A stretch of DNA of 64,000 nucleotides from Polycyclovorans sp. (GCA_002706265.1 PAKU01000028.1:23878-87877), one strand, 5' to 3'; shown: positions 44,321 through 53,049, counted from the stretch's first letter. Numbers and translations are program-made. Notes: a model not told the origin generated them from the letters alone.

Positions 44321-45262
44321 ATGAACTCGCCCGCATCGAATACCGACATCCTGCCCGCCGTCGCGGTCATCATTCCCTGCCACAACGAGGCCGCCACCAT
44401 CGGCACCGTGGTGCGCGACTTTCGCCAGGCGCTGCCCTGGGCCACGGTGTTCGTGTACGACAACAATTCGATCGACGAGACCGCCGCGCTGGCCGAGGCG
44501 GCAGGTGCGGTGGTGCGCAGCGAACCCCGTCAGGGCAAGGGCCACGTGGTGCGCCGCATGCTGGCCGACGTGGATGCCGACCATTACGTGCTGGTCGATG
44601 GGGATGCCACCTACGACGCGCAGTCGGCGCCGGGCATGCTGAACACGCTGATCAGCCGGCGGCTCGATCTGGTCAACGGTCGGCGCGTCGGGCAGCAGGT
44701 GGCCGCCTACCGGCCGGGGCACCGGTTTGGAAATCGCCTGTTCACCGTGCTGATTGCGCGCCTGTTTGGCCGCGAGCTGGACGATGTGTTGTCGGGCTAC
44801 AAGGTGATGTCGCGGCGGTTCGCCAAATCGTTGCCGGTGTGCTCGGGCGGGTTCGAGATTGAAACCGAGCTGGCGGTGCACGCCCTGACGCTCAACGTGC
44901 CGATGGTGGAAATGGACACGCCCTACCGCGCACGCCCCGAGGGCAGCGCCAGCAAGCTGCGCGCGCTGCCGGATGGCTGGCGCATTCTGCGCACGATTGC
45001 CCGGCTGGTGCGCGAGGAGCGCCCGATGCTGTTCTTCTCGCTGGTGGCCGGCCTGCTCGCCACCCTGGCGTTGGCCCTGGCGCTGCCCATCGTCAGGGAC
45101 TATCTCGCCACCGGCCTGGTGCCGCGCATGCCCACCGCGCTGCTGTGCACCGGCGTCATGCTGGCGGCGCTGCTGGCAGGCGGTTGCGGCGTGATTCTGC
45201 AGTCGGTCAAGCAGGGGCAGCGGGAGATCAAGCGGCTGCTTTATCTTCAGCAGGGGCGGTGA
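44321..45262 (+). CDS. Family 2 glycosyltransferase with C-terminal membrane hairpin
   Basis: Inverting GT-A glycosyltransferase of the polyprenyl-phosphate sugar synthase (DPM1/GtrB-like) type, 313 residues. VAVIIPCHNEAATIGTVV (start of the Rossmann half), YDNNSIDET, VLVDGDATYDA (DxD metal site) and FEIETELAVHAL are visible; two transmembrane helices close the protein. The frame is open upstream to 43967, but homology starts at MNSPASNTDILPAVAV. Probably makes a lipid-linked sugar donor for the neighbouring GT-C-like proteins. Confidence 0.88.
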   Translation: MNSPASNTDILPAVAVIIPCHNEAATIGTVVRDFRQALPWATVFVYDNNSIDETAALAEAAGAVVRSEPRQGKGHVVRRMLADVDADHYVLVDGDATYDAQSAPGMLNTLISRRLDLVNGRRVGQQVAAYRPGHRFGNRLFTVLIARLFGRELDDVLSGYKVMSRRFAKSLPVCSGGFEIETELAVHALTLNVPMVEMDTPYRARPEGSASKLRALPDGWRILRTIARLVREERPMLFFSLVAGLLATLALALALPIVRDYLATGLVPRMPTALLCTGVMLAALLAGGCGVILQSVKQGQREIKRLLYLQQGR

Positions 45263-45293
45263 TGGCACCGCCGCTGCGCCCGACAGCCGGTTC

Positions 45294-46535
45294 ATGAGGC
45301 CCCCGATGAATGACGTTGACCGCAGGGATGTCTGGGCGCAATTGACCCGGATCAGCCTGATCACCTTGCCCGCCTTGCTGGTGTTCATGGTGTTTGATCA
45401 AGCGCCCTATCTGTTTGACACCTTCAACCGTGGTCAGGTGTTTGGGCGGGATGCGCACAATCTGTGGATTGCCGGTCGCATCCTGCTTGAAGAGCGCAGC
45501 GCGTTGGCGATCTATGACAACGACAGGTTCACCGCATTTCAAACCGCGATGGTGGGCAGCGGCGTAGGCTGGAACTCGTACTTCTATCCGCCAACCGCCT
45601 TTGCAACGGCAGCGCTGGTCGGGTCGATGCCTTACCCGATTGCACTTGCAACGTACTCGGCCGCAGGGTTACTGGCGCTGATGCTTGCCGTGGGCGCACC
45701 CGACTTCAAACGGCCGGTTCTGCTGCTCCTGCTGGTCGCCCCGATGACGGGTTTTAATCTCATCATGGGACAGAACGGCTTGATCAGTGCGGCCTTGCTG
45801 GTCGGCGGACTTCGGTTGCTGGCCCATCGCCCCGGCATGGCCGGAGTGCTGTTTGGCCTGCTCGCCTTCAAGCCCATTCTTGGCTTGCTGATTCCGCCCC
45901 TCCTGCTTCTCCGGGGACAGTGGCGCGCATTCGCATACGCGACGCTCACCGTTATTGCCACCGCTTTACTGCCGATTTTGCTGTGGGGTTCCGAAGTGTG
46001 GACGGCGTTCTTCACAGCGGCCTTGCCCCTGCAGCAAAGCGTTCTCCACCATGCGGTGGGCATCGGCATGTTGATGATTCCTTCAGCTTTCAACAGCGCA
46101 CGCATCGCCGGGCTGGACACGGTCGGCAGTTACCTCGTTCACGCGCTGTTTGCCGTGGCCGCGCTGACGATTTTTCTACGTCACTTTGTACGGCGCCGCC
46201 ATCTGCGATCGCTGCCACTCAGCACCACCGACATCCTCGTCTTCACGCTGGCCACGGCCCTGATGTCGCCGTATGTGCACAACTACGACTTCAGCATGAT
46301 TGAGGCGGCCATCCTGCTTTGGTGTGTGAGCCTGCGGCGCCACCCCGCCACACCGGCACTCACGTTCGTGATCGCAACCGGTTGGTGCGTTGGCTTGCTG
46401 TCACTGTTCAGCAATGCCCTGCACGTTCCAATCGCGCCGCTGTGCTTGATTGCGGCGCTCTACCTTGTCGCTGGAACGAACACGGACGCGGAGGCGGGTG
46501 ACGCAGCGCGCTCCAGGCCGCAGGCCCCGACGTAG
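45294..46535 (+). CDS. GT87/DUF2029-like membrane mannosyltransferase
   Basis: 413 residues, about ten transmembrane helices. Features of the GT87 family: an early acidic loop (GRDAHNLWIAGRILLEER), WNSYFYPPTAF (paired aromatic/proline segment) and MGQNGLISAALLVGG. The start is ATG 45294 or ATG 45306 (MNDVDRRDVW). It follows the GT2 gene by about 30 bases, as an operon. Parts of the gene are visibly less GC-rich than flanking genes, with more T-ending codons, which may mark separate ancestry. The acceptor is unknown. Confidence 0.82.
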   Translation: MRPPMNDVDRRDVWAQLTRISLITLPALLVFMVFDQAPYLFDTFNRGQVFGRDAHNLWIAGRILLEERSALAIYDNDRFTAFQTAMVGSGVGWNSYFYPPTAFATAALVGSMPYPIALATYSAAGLLALMLAVGAPDFKRPVLLLLLVAPMTGFNLIMGQNGLISAALLVGGLRLLAHRPGMAGVLFGLLAFKPILGLLIPPLLLLRGQWRAFAYATLTVIATALLPILLWGSEVWTAFFTAALPLQQSVLHHAVGIGMLMIPSAFNSARIAGLDTVGSYLVHALFAVAALTIFLRHFVRRRHLRSLPLSTTDILVFTLATALMSPYVHNYDFSMIEAAILLWCVSLRRHPATPALTFVIATGWCVGLLSLFSNALHVPIAPLCLIAALYLVAGTNTDAEAGDAARSRPQAPT

Positions 46536-46568
46536 GAACATTGTTCAGACGCGGTGACCTGCTTGCCG

Positions 46569-47324
46569 CTACCAGACATTCACCCGCCCATTGCTGGCCA
46601 GCACCGAGGTGGTGCCCAGTCCGATGGGGCCACCGTCGAGCTGGGTGATCACGCCGCCGGCCTCGCGGACGATGACGGTGAGGGCGGCAATGTCGAGGAT
46701 GTTGAGGTCGGATTCGATGACTGCGTCGATGCGGCCGCTGGCGAGCAGGTGGTAGTGCAGAAAATCGGCGTAGCCGCGAATGCGGTGCAGCTTGGGGATG
46801 AGCCGGCCGAGCTTGGCCCAGTCGGGCGAGGCCGCCAGGGTTGCGAGGTTGCCGGTTGAGAGCGTGGCCTTGGCCAGGGTGTCGATGGTGCTGACATGGA
46901 TGCGCTCGCCGTCGAGCCATGCGCCTTCGCCCTTGACCGCCCAGGCGGTTTCACCGCTGCCGTTCCAGCATGGCGCGCAGCTCACGCCCATGACCAGTTC
47001 GCCGCGGTGCATGAGTGCGATCTGCACCGAGAACATGGGGTAGCCGCGCACGAAGGCTTTGGTGCCGTCGATGGGGTCGATCAGCCACAGGTATTCGGCG
47101 TCGGTGTCGCCGCGCCCCAGTTCTTCGCCGTAGTGGGCGTGGTCGGGGAATGCGGCGGACAGGGTGTCGCGGATGATTTTTTCGGCCGCGATGTCGACCT
47201 CGGTAACGGGCGAGGCATCGGCCTTGAGCTGTACGTCGAACTGACCGCGATAGGCTTTGCGGATGAGGGCTGCGGCGGCATCGGCGGCGGCGCGGGCAAC
47301 TTCGAGGTGTGGGGCGTAAGACAT
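46569..47324 (-). CDS. hisN: Histidinol-phosphatase (inositol-monophosphatase family)
   Basis: 251-residue IMPase-fold phosphatase. Metal sites are in YGEELGRG, WLIDPIDGTKAFVRG and the C-terminal ESDLNILDIAALTVIV. FVRGYPMFSVQIAL fits the HisN-type histidinol-phosphatases rather than SuhB. Final assignment among IMPase homologues is by resemblance. It is convergent with the GT87 gene. Confidence 0.85.
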   Translation of the reverse strand: MSYAPHLEVARAAADAAAALIRKAYRGQFDVQLKADASPVTEVDIAAEKIIRDTLSAAFPDHAHYGEELGRGDTDAEYLWLIDPIDGTKAFVRGYPMFSVQIALMHRGELVMGVSCAPCWNGSGETAWAVKGEGAWLDGERIHVSTIDTLAKATLSTGNLATLAASPDWAKLGRLIPKLHRIRGYADFLHYHLLASGRIDAVIESDLNILDIAALTVIVREAGGVITQLDGGPIGLGTTSVLASNGRVNVW

Positions 47325-47425
47325 GGATCAGGAGCGCGGTGCGGAGGGCGCCGGATTATCGCAGATGCCCCTGGAGCGCCTCGGCCGCCCGGTGGCGGCG
47401 CAGGCCTGAGCATTCCACGGGCGGG

Positions 47426-47460
47426 CCACAGGGACTGCCCCGGCGGGGCAGTCCCTGTGG
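47426..47460. repeat. Perfect 16-bp inverted repeat with 3-base loop
   Basis: CCACAGGGACTGCCCC pairs perfectly with GGGGCAGTCCCTGTGG around GGC. There is no T run on either side, so it is not a standard terminator. It lies between the hisN start and the rhlE stop and resembles an isolated extragenic palindrome. Confidence 0.75.
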
Positions 47461-47492
47461 CCTTGATCGCGGCACCGCATCGGGCGGCGCGG

Positions 47493-47512
47493 TCACGTCA
47501 CGTCACGTCACG
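47493..47512. repeat. Short tandem repeat (TCACG x4)
   Basis: Four perfect copies of TCACG, 32 bases after the inverted repeat and about 45 bases beyond the rhlE stop. Confidence 0.75.
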
Positions 47513-47555
47513 CCGTCACCGATACCGGGTGCGGTCGGCGCTGACGGCGTGGCGC

Positions 47556-48872
47556 TCAATGCACCTTGCGGCTCATGCCCTTGAGGTGCTCGGCGCTTTT
47601 CTGCGGCTTGACCGGGCCGCCGCGGCCACCCCGACCCTGCGGACGCGGACCGGCGCCCGGCGGATTGGGGCGGCGCTGACCCTGACGCTGCGGCGGTCGC
47701 GCCGGGCGGTCGTCGGCTTCACCCGGCGTGCCGGGTTTGGCGTTGAGGGTGTAGCCCTCGATCACGAACACCGGAATGGTCTGGCGAATGAGTCGTTCGA
47801 TCTGCTTGAGGTAGCCACGCTCGTCGTGGGCGACCAGCGAGATGGCCTCGCCCACGGCGCCGGCGCGACCGGTGCGGCCGATGCGGTGCACATAGTCTTC
47901 GGGCACGTTGGGCAGTTCGTAGTTGATGACGTGGGGCAGGTTTTCGATGTCGATGCCGCGGGCGGCAATGTCGGTGGCGACCAGCACGCGCACGCTGCCG
48001 TCCTTGAAGCCGGCCAGCGCCTTGGTGCGGGCGCCCTGGCTTTTGTTGCCGTGCAGGGCGGCGGCGGTGAGACCGTCTTTTTCAAGCCGCTCGCAGAGGC
48101 GGTTGGCGCCGTGCTTGGTGCGGGTGAAGACCAGCACCTGCTTCCAGTTGCCGCGCGACACCATGAAGCCCAGCAGCCCGGCCTTGTCGGCCTTTTCGGC
48201 AAAGATGGCGCGCTGGTCCACCAGTTGCGTGGCGGTGTTGCGCGGGGCGATGTCGATGCTGACCGGATTGGTGAGCAGCCCTTCGGCCAGACCGCGAATG
48301 TCGGGCGAGAAGGTGGCCGAGAACATCAGGTTCTGGCGCTTGGCCGGCAGTTGCTTGAGGACGCGCTTGATGTCGGGCATGAAGCCCATGTCGAGCATGC
48401 GGTCGGCCTCATCCAGCACCAGAATCTCGATTTTGGACAGGTCGAGCACGCCTTGTCCGGTGAGGTCGAGCAGGCGGCCGGGCGTGGCGATGATGATGTC
48501 CAGCCCGCGACGCACGCGGTCGATCTGCGGGTTGATGCCCACACCGCCAAAAATCACGGCGTGCTTGACGGTGACATCGCGACCGTAGGCGACCACCGAC
48601 TCACCGACCTGCGCGGCCAGTTCGCGGGTGGGCACCAGCACCAGAATGCGCGGCGCCTTGCCGCCCTCGCGGGGGTTGGTGAGCAGATGTTGCAGCAGCG
48701 GCAGGGTGAAGGCAGCGGTTTTGCCGGTGCCGGTCTGGGCGGCGGCGAGCACGTCGCGGCCGGCCAGCACTTCGGGAATGGCCTTGGCCTGAATGGGCGT
48801 GGGCGTGGTGTAGCCCTCACGCTCGATGGCACGCATGAGAGCGGCATCTAGGCCGAGTTCTGAAAAAGACAT
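47556..48872 (-). CDS. rhlE: DEAD-box RNA helicase, RhlE type
   Basis: ATP-dependent RNA helicase of 438 residues. Q motif GYTTPTPIQ, Walker [13 protein letters not shown] (about 46-57), [22 protein letters not shown] in FSATF, ARGIDI and [10 protein letters not shown] are all present. The C-terminal extension is rich in Gly, Pro, Arg and Gln ([15 protein letters not shown]), as in RhlE proteins acting in RNA decay, ribosome assembly and cold adaptation. A long, apparently untranslated leader precedes it. Confidence 0.94.
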   Translation of the reverse strand: MSFSELGLDAALMRAIEREGYTTPTPIQAKAIPEVLAGRDVLAAAQTGTGKTAAFTLPLLQHLLTNPREGGKAPRILVLVPTRELAAQVGESVVAYGRDVTVKHAVIFGGVGINPQIDRVRRGLDIIIATPGRLLDLTGQGVLDLSKIEILVLDEADRMLDMGFMPDIKRVLKQLPAKRQNLMFSATFSPDIRGLAEGLLTNPVSIDIAPRNTATQLVDQRAIFAEKADKAGLLGFMVSRGNWKQVLVFTRTKHGANRLCERLEKDGLTAAALHGNKSQGARTKALAGFKDGSVRVLVATDIAARGIDIENLPHVINYELPNVPEDYVHRIGRTGRAGAVGEAISLVAHDERGYLKQIERLIRQTIPVFVIEGYTLNAKPGTPGEADDRPARPPQRQGQRRPNPPGAGPRPQGRGGRGGPVKPQKSAEHLKGMSRKVH

Positions 48873-49597
48873 GGGTAAGACTCCGGAGCCGGATCAACGG
48901 CGCTTGAGGGCCGTGCAAAGAATGAAAGGCGGGGGACCGACTTGGTGCGGACGCCTGCACGGTGGGGCGTCTACGACGGGTCTCGCTGGGAAGATCACGA
49001 CGCAACACCGAAATCTTGTGTGATCAGGCTCGCGTCAACCGAAAACGCTGCGTCAGGGCATCAGGGCAGGTTCGGGCGGCGGCAGTATAGAGCAATCCCG
49101 GCGCCGTTCCGCGTGACGCGCAAAATTTTGGGCCATTCGCAGCAAAATGTTGAACGGAAGTGCCGATCGACCCCTTCGTGCACGCAACGGAAGTCGCCTT
49201 CGCGGTTGATGCCTGAACCGGCATGGCTGTCACCGTGGCGATGATGTCCAGCGCTTCATTGAGGATGTGGGGCGGTGCTTTGCGACCCCTCCAAGAAGGC
49301 GCCATCGACATCGCTCAGGATCCTCCGCAAGCCACTGCGCGCAGGGTTCTGCCCACCGAAGGCAGCGTTGCCAGCCTGCCAACCGCCCCCACCTGGGTCG
49401 CGCCGGTCGGATGCCCGGCACGCGAGCGCAGGTCATCGTGGGTACACCCTGCAGGGTGTCGTATGGTGTGCAGGGTCAGCGCGTCGATATTTTGCGGGTG
49501 TTCCATGGCCAACGACGATGGCCGTCGCAACGGTAACGACCGCCCGTGATTCGATGCGCTGTCGCCCCGATGACCCCCCTTCCGCAAGGAGCGCACC
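48873..49597. other. Intergenic region between rhlE and the DUF4399 gene
   Basis: About 725 bases without a credible gene. On the rhlE side (minus) a TATACT element at 49089-49084 would place a start of transcription near 49077, leaving a leader of roughly 200 bases. A 16-bp perfect palindrome lies at 49444-49459 on the other side. Frames crossing the region have no recognisable domain. Confidence 0.5.
49444..49459. promoter_or_regulatory. 16-bp perfect palindrome, possible operator
   Basis: ACACCCTGCAGGGTGT is self-complementary. TGCAGGGT (50-57 of this block) occurs again at 49469-49476, 19 bases on. It lies about 140 bases ahead of the DUF4399 gene. A dimeric regulator site is plausible; the regulator is unknown. 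Confidence 0.4.
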
Positions 49598-50152
49598 ATG
49601 TTTCGTTTAGATCGTATTGCCCTGTTGAGCGCAGCGGCCCTGTTTGCCGCCTGTTCCGCCGAGACGCCGTCCACCCCGGGCGCTGAGCCTGCGGCCGACA
49701 CCGAACAGGCCGCCGCATCGCCTACGCCCACGTCCGCGCCTGCGCCGACCCAACAGCCCGCCGCATCACCTGCCCCTGTCGCCGACACGCCGCCGCCCCC
49801 CGTGAGCGCGCCAGACGGCGCCGAGGTGTACTTCGTGTCGCCCGCCGACGGTGACGAGGTTGAAGGCGAGGTGAAGGTCGTGTTCGGCCTGCGCAACATG
49901 GAGGTGGTGCCCGCAGGTGATATGACGAAAAACGCCGGGCATCACCACCTGCTGATCGACGCGCCCGAGGTGGCGATGGACGCGCCGTTGCCGTCCACCG
50001 AGCAGATCGTCCATTTTGGCGCTGGCCAGACCGAAACCACGCTCACGCTGGCGCCCGGCGAACACACGCTGCAACTGCTGCTGGGCGATGGCCTGCATCG
50101 GCCGCACAATCCGCCGGTCATGTCTGAGAAAATCACCATCACGGTGAAATAG
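49598..50152 (+). CDS. DUF4399 lipoprotein
   Basis: 184 residues. Lipoprotein signal with lipobox FAAC (Cys 19), then about 55 residues of Ala/Pro/Thr/Ser-rich linker, then a DUF4399 domain ([50 protein letters not shown]). The conserved His cluster could bind metal. The ATG is preceded by AAGGAG. Function unknown; envelope location inferred. Confidence 0.88.
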   Translation: MFRLDRIALLSAAALFAACSAETPSTPGAEPAADTEQAAASPTPTSAPAPTQQPAASPAPVADTPPPPVSAPDGAEVYFVSPADGDEVEGEVKVVFGLRNMEVVPAGDMTKNAGHHHLLIDAPEVAMDAPLPSTEQIVHFGAGQTETTLTLAPGEHTLQLLLGDGLHRPHNPPVMSEKITITVK

Positions 50153-50268
50153 CGCGGCGCCCGGTCAACCGCGACGCGTCGGCCTCACCCGCAGGCCGGC
50201 GCGTCGTTTTGCGTGTGCGGCCCAACAACGTAAAAACATCACAAGATCAACACACAGGAGTGAAGAAG

Positions 50269-51036
50269 ATGAAGGTGAAATCAAGCGTGGCAGTGGTCAG
50301 CGGCGGCGCATCGGGTCTGGGTGAGGCCACCGTGCGCCACCTGCACGCCGGTGGCGCGTCGGTGGTGATTGCCGATCGCGACACGGCGCGCGGCGAAGCT
50401 CTGGCCAAGGAACTGGGCGAGCGCGCCCGTTTTGCACAGTGCGACGTGTGCAACGAGGCCGAGGCACAGGCGGCGGTGGCACTCGCGGTCAGCGCCTTTG
50501 GCGGCCTCAATGTGCTGGTCAACTGCGCGGGCGTGGGCACCCCCGCCAAGATGCTGGGCAAGGACGGCCCGCTGGGGCTGGACGTGTTCAACCGCATCAT
50601 CCAGATCAACCTGGTGGGCAGCTTCAACATGATGCGGCTGGCCGCGGCGCAGATGGCCACCCAGGCGCCCGACGACGGCGGCGAACGCGGCGTGATGATC
50701 AACACCGCCTCGGTGGCGGCGTTCGATGGTCAGATCGGCCAGCCGGCCTATGCGGCCTCCAAAGCCGGTGTTGTGGGCATGACCCTGCCGATTGCCCGCG
50801 AACTGGCCCGCAGCGGCATTCGCGTGCTGACCATTGCGCCAGGGCTGTTCGAAACCCCGATGATGGCCTCGCTGCCGGAAGAAGCACGCCGCTCGCTGGG
50901 GGCGTCGGTGCCCTTCCCTTCGCGCCTTGGCAAGCCGTCGGAGTACGCGCTGCTGGTGGAGTCGATGGTCATCAACCCGATGTTCAACGGCGAAACCGTG
51001 CGGCTCGATGGTGCGCTGCGCATGGCGCCAAAATGA
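50269..51036 (+). CDS. Short-chain dehydrogenase, 3-hydroxyacyl-CoA dehydrogenase type II-like
   Basis: NAD-dependent SDR of 255 residues from ATG 50269 ([20 protein letters not shown]), preceded by AGGAGTGAAGAAG. It has the SGGASGLG cofactor loop, NCAG and the catalytic Ser then YAASK. The C-terminal part ([33 protein letters not shown]) matches the HSD17B10/3-hydroxyacyl-CoA dehydrogenase subgroup, which acts in fatty-acid or branched-chain degradation. No beta-oxidation genes are adjacent, so the assignment is moderate. Confidence 0.87.
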   Translation: MKVKSSVAVVSGGASGLGEATVRHLHAGGASVVIADRDTARGEALAKELGERARFAQCDVCNEAEAQAAVALAVSAFGGLNVLVNCAGVGTPAKMLGKDGPLGLDVFNRIIQINLVGSFNMMRLAAAQMATQAPDDGGERGVMINTASVAAFDGQIGQPAYAASKAGVVGMTLPIARELARSGIRVLTIAPGLFETPMMASLPEEARRSLGASVPFPSRLGKPSEYALLVESMVINPMFNGETVRLDGALRMAPK

Positions 51037-51086
51037 CGCCTGGCGGGCATACCGCACTGCAACATTGATGCCCAGGTGCCAAAATG

Positions 51087-51118
51087 CCCCTTCATTCGCA
51101 ACGATTGAAGGGGTTTTT
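51087..51118 (+). terminator. Terminator-like hairpin overlapping the mscS ribosome-binding site
   Basis: CCCCTTCA (51087-51094) pairs with TGAAGGGG (51106-51113) across an 11-base loop and is followed by five T. The 3' arm includes AAGGGG, which lies six bases before ATG 51120 of the mscS gene and is its only Shine-Dalgarno. It can end the SDR transcript, hide the mscS ribosome site, or both. Confidence 0.75.
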
Positions 51119-51119
51119 C

Positions 51120-51965
51120 ATGTCGTTTCCGGTCGCAGAGTACCTGGCAATTGCCCGGCCATTTCTGATCAACGTGCTGGCCGCGCTGGCCATTTTCATC
51201 ATCGGCAAATGGGCGGTCGGCATCGCCCTGAACCTGCTCAAAAAGGCCATGACGCGCGGCCGCATGGACGAGACGCTGGTCAGCTTTCTGAGCAACGTCA
51301 TCTATGGCCTCGCCATGGCCGTGGTGATTATCTCGGCGCTGGGCCAGGTGGGGGTCAGCACAACCTCGGCAGCGGCCATTCTGGGCGGTGCGGCGCTGGC
51401 CATTGGTCTGTCGCTGCAGGGTCAGCTGTCAAGCCTGGCCGCGGGGGTGATTCTGATCATCTTTCGCCCCTTCAAGAAGGGTGATTTCGTGAAGATCGGC
51501 GGCGAGATGGGGGTGGTCGATGAGATCAAGATCATCCACACCGTGCTGAAATCACTCGACAACCAGTTCGTGATCGTGCCGAACAACAATGTGACCACCA
51601 ATGTGATCACCAACTTCTCGGCATTGCCGACACGCCGGGTCGACCTGACCATTGGCATCGGCTACGGCTCGGACCTGCTCAAGGCCAAGCGCGTGCTGCA
51701 GGAACTGGTCGACAGCGAGCCACGGCGCCTGGAAGAACCGGCCAGCTCGATCGTGGTGACCAACCTGGGCGACAACTCGGTCGACTTCGCGGTGCGCTTC
51801 TGGGTCAACAGCGGCGACTGGTGGTCGACGCGCTGCGAGACCATCGAGCGGATCAAACTGCGCTTTGACGCCGAAGACATCGAAATCCCCTTCCCGCAGC
51901 GCACGGTGCACCACGTGGGCTTGCCGGCCGCCAACGACAAACTGCCGAACCCGGTCGCCAAGTAA
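51120..51965 (+). CDS. mscS: Small-conductance mechanosensitive channel
   Basis: MscS-type channel of 281 residues that opens under membrane tension to release solutes. Three N-terminal transmembrane helices; the pore helix TM3 contains AAILGGAALAIGLSLQGQLSSLAAG, shown here only by its ends ILGGAALAIG and LSSLAAG, followed by the beta domain FRPFKKGDFV and VPNNNVTTNVITNFS. ATG 51120 is preferred over an upstream ATG at 51084 because the protein starts MSFPVAEYLAIARPF, as in homologues. A terminator follows. Confidence 0.93.
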   Translation: MSFPVAEYLAIARPFLINVLAALAIFIIGKWAVGIALNLLKKAMTRGRMDETLVSFLSNVIYGLAMAVVIISALGQVGVSTTSAAAILGGAALAIGLSLQGQLSSLAAGVILIIFRPFKKGDFVKIGGEMGVVDEIKIIHTVLKSLDNQFVIVPNNNVTTNVITNFSALPTRRVDLTIGIGYGSDLLKAKRVLQELVDSEPRRLEEPASSIVVTNLGDNSVDFAVRFWVNSGDWWSTRCETIERIKLRFDAEDIEIPFPQRTVHHVGLPAANDKLPNPVAK

Positions 51966-51990
51966 GGCTCTCGCGTCACCGTTGTGACCA

Positions 51991-52021
51991 GCCGCAGCCG
52001 GGTCCGGGCTGCGGCTTTTTT
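51991..52021 (+). terminator. Rho-independent terminator of mscS
   Basis: GCCGCAGCC / GGCTGCGGC, nine perfect pairs, then a T run. Confidence 0.88.
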
Positions 52022-52161
52022 ATGGCACTTTGCAATTGGTGGCTGGATGGGCGCTGCAGCCGGCGCAGCACCCGCACCCGGTGATGGGCCGCAAAGGTCC
52101 GCAGCGCCGGCCCATCCCACGTGCGGCCGCATGCCCCGTCCGGTCACTATGTGAACCACAG

Positions 52162-52190
52162 TTGACACACCTTCACCTGATCAATACAGT
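52162..52190 (+). promoter_or_regulatory. Sigma-70 promoter of the toxin-antitoxin pair
   Basis: TTGACA (52162-52167), 17-base spacer, TACAGT (52185-52190): a consensus -35 with a 4/6 -10. The -35 block CAGTTGACACA is repeated almost exactly at 52188-52197, where it overlaps the -10. Expected transcription start is about 52197, directly at the toxin frame. Confidence 0.6.
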
Positions 52191-52205
52191 TGACACAGGG
52201 TCGAG

Positions 52206-52493
52206 CTGGTCAAGAGCGCGACGTTTGATCGCTGGCTCGATGGGCTTCGGGACCGCCGGGCCAAGGCACGGATCGAGGTGCGGCTGCGGCGCTTGAGCCT
52301 CGGCAATCCCGGCGACGTGAAGTCCGTTGGCGACGGCATCTTGGAGCTGCGGATCGACCACGGCCCCGGTTACCGGGTGTATTTCATGCGGCGCGGTGTT
52401 CTGCTGGTGGTGTTGTTGTGCGGTGGCGACAAATCCAGCCAGCAGAAGGACATCGCACAGGCCAAGTTGATCGCCGAGCACTTCGAGGACTAA
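52206..52493 (+). CDS. RelE/HigB-like toxin, start codon altered
   Basis: Killer protein of the RelE/ParE superfamily (phage Gp49/HigB-like). Core: ATFDRWLDGLRDRRAKARI, RLRRLSLGNPGDVK, ELRIDHGPGYRVYFMRRG and VLLCGGDKSSQQKDI. These toxins cut mRNA on ribosomes. The family start is M-[IV]-E-L; here the codon before VELVKS is AGG (52197), one base from ATG, with TGA two codons earlier. No ATG, GTG or TTG follows until GTG 52278, too late to keep the fold. CTG 52206 with AGGG upstream could still give 95 residues. The antitoxin gene follows after one stop codon. Confidence 0.72.
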   Translation: MVKSATFDRWLDGLRDRRAKARIEVRLRRLSLGNPGDVKSVGDGILELRIDHGPGYRVYFMRRGVLLVVLLCGGDKSSQQKDIAQAKLIAEHFED

Positions 52494-52496
52494 GTG

Positions 52497-52799
52497 ATGC
52501 CCAAGGAAACCTTCAGCCGCTATGACAAGGCGGACTACCTCAAGACCGAGGAAGACATCGCGCTCTACCTCGAAGCCGTGATGGAAGAAGCGAGCGACGA
52601 CCCCGCGCTCATCACTCATGCGCTGGGCGACATCGCCCGCGCCCGCAACATGAGCCAGTTGGCCCGCGACACCGGCATGACCCGAGAGGGGCTTTACAAG
52701 GCCCTCTCGGGCGATGGCAACCCCACGTTCGCCACGGTGCTGAAGGTGGCCAAGGCGCTGGGCTTGCAGCTGCAGTTCAAAGCCGCGTCGGCGCGCTAA
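52497..52799 (+). CDS. HTH antitoxin (addiction module antidote, HigA-like)
   Basis: 100 residues from ATG 52497; GTG 52494 directly precedes it. N-terminal toxin-contact region (FSRYDKADYLKTEEDIALYL) and C-terminal XRE-type helix-turn-helix (MSQLARDTGMTREGLYKALS, NPTFATVLKVAKALGL). It neutralises the upstream toxin and probably represses the shared promoter. Intact, unlike its partner. Confidence 0.88.
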   Translation: MPKETFSRYDKADYLKTEEDIALYLEAVMEEASDDPALITHALGDIARARNMSQLARDTGMTREGLYKALSGDGNPTFATVLKVAKALGLQLQFKAASAR

Positions 52800-52993
52800 C
52801 AGGCGGGTGCAAATCTCGCCTCCTCCCCTGACGTTCTCATCCGCCCCGGATTGTTCGACGCGGGCCCGACGCCGTGCGAACTGAACTCGCGGTCTTGATC
52901 CCGCCAAGGGCCTCCATCAGACGCTTGGATTTTTTCACCCACCTGCGCTGGCCTTTTGGGGCACCCCTGTCGCGACGGCTTTCCGACGCGCCC

Positions 52994-53020
52994 TAAAGTT
53001 TTTCGACACGGCGCCGATAG
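52994..53020 (+). promoter_or_regulatory. Sigma-28 (FliA) promoter of flgM
   Basis: TAAA (52994-52997), exactly 15 bases, then GCCGATAG (53013-53020): one base from the consensus TAAA-N15-GCCGATAA. It lies 30 bases before the flgM start. Confidence 0.9.
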
Positions 53021-53049
53021 CAGGATGATCCCCCTGCGCGGAAACCGTC

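Noticed and set aside
46896..48851. 651-codon plus-strand frame over hisN and rhlE
   Set aside because: It crosses two complete minus-strand genes and their gap and shows no recognisable domain.
49024..49311. 95-codon minus-strand frame upstream of rhlE
   Set aside because: No domain or ribosome site, and it spans the likely rhlE promoter.
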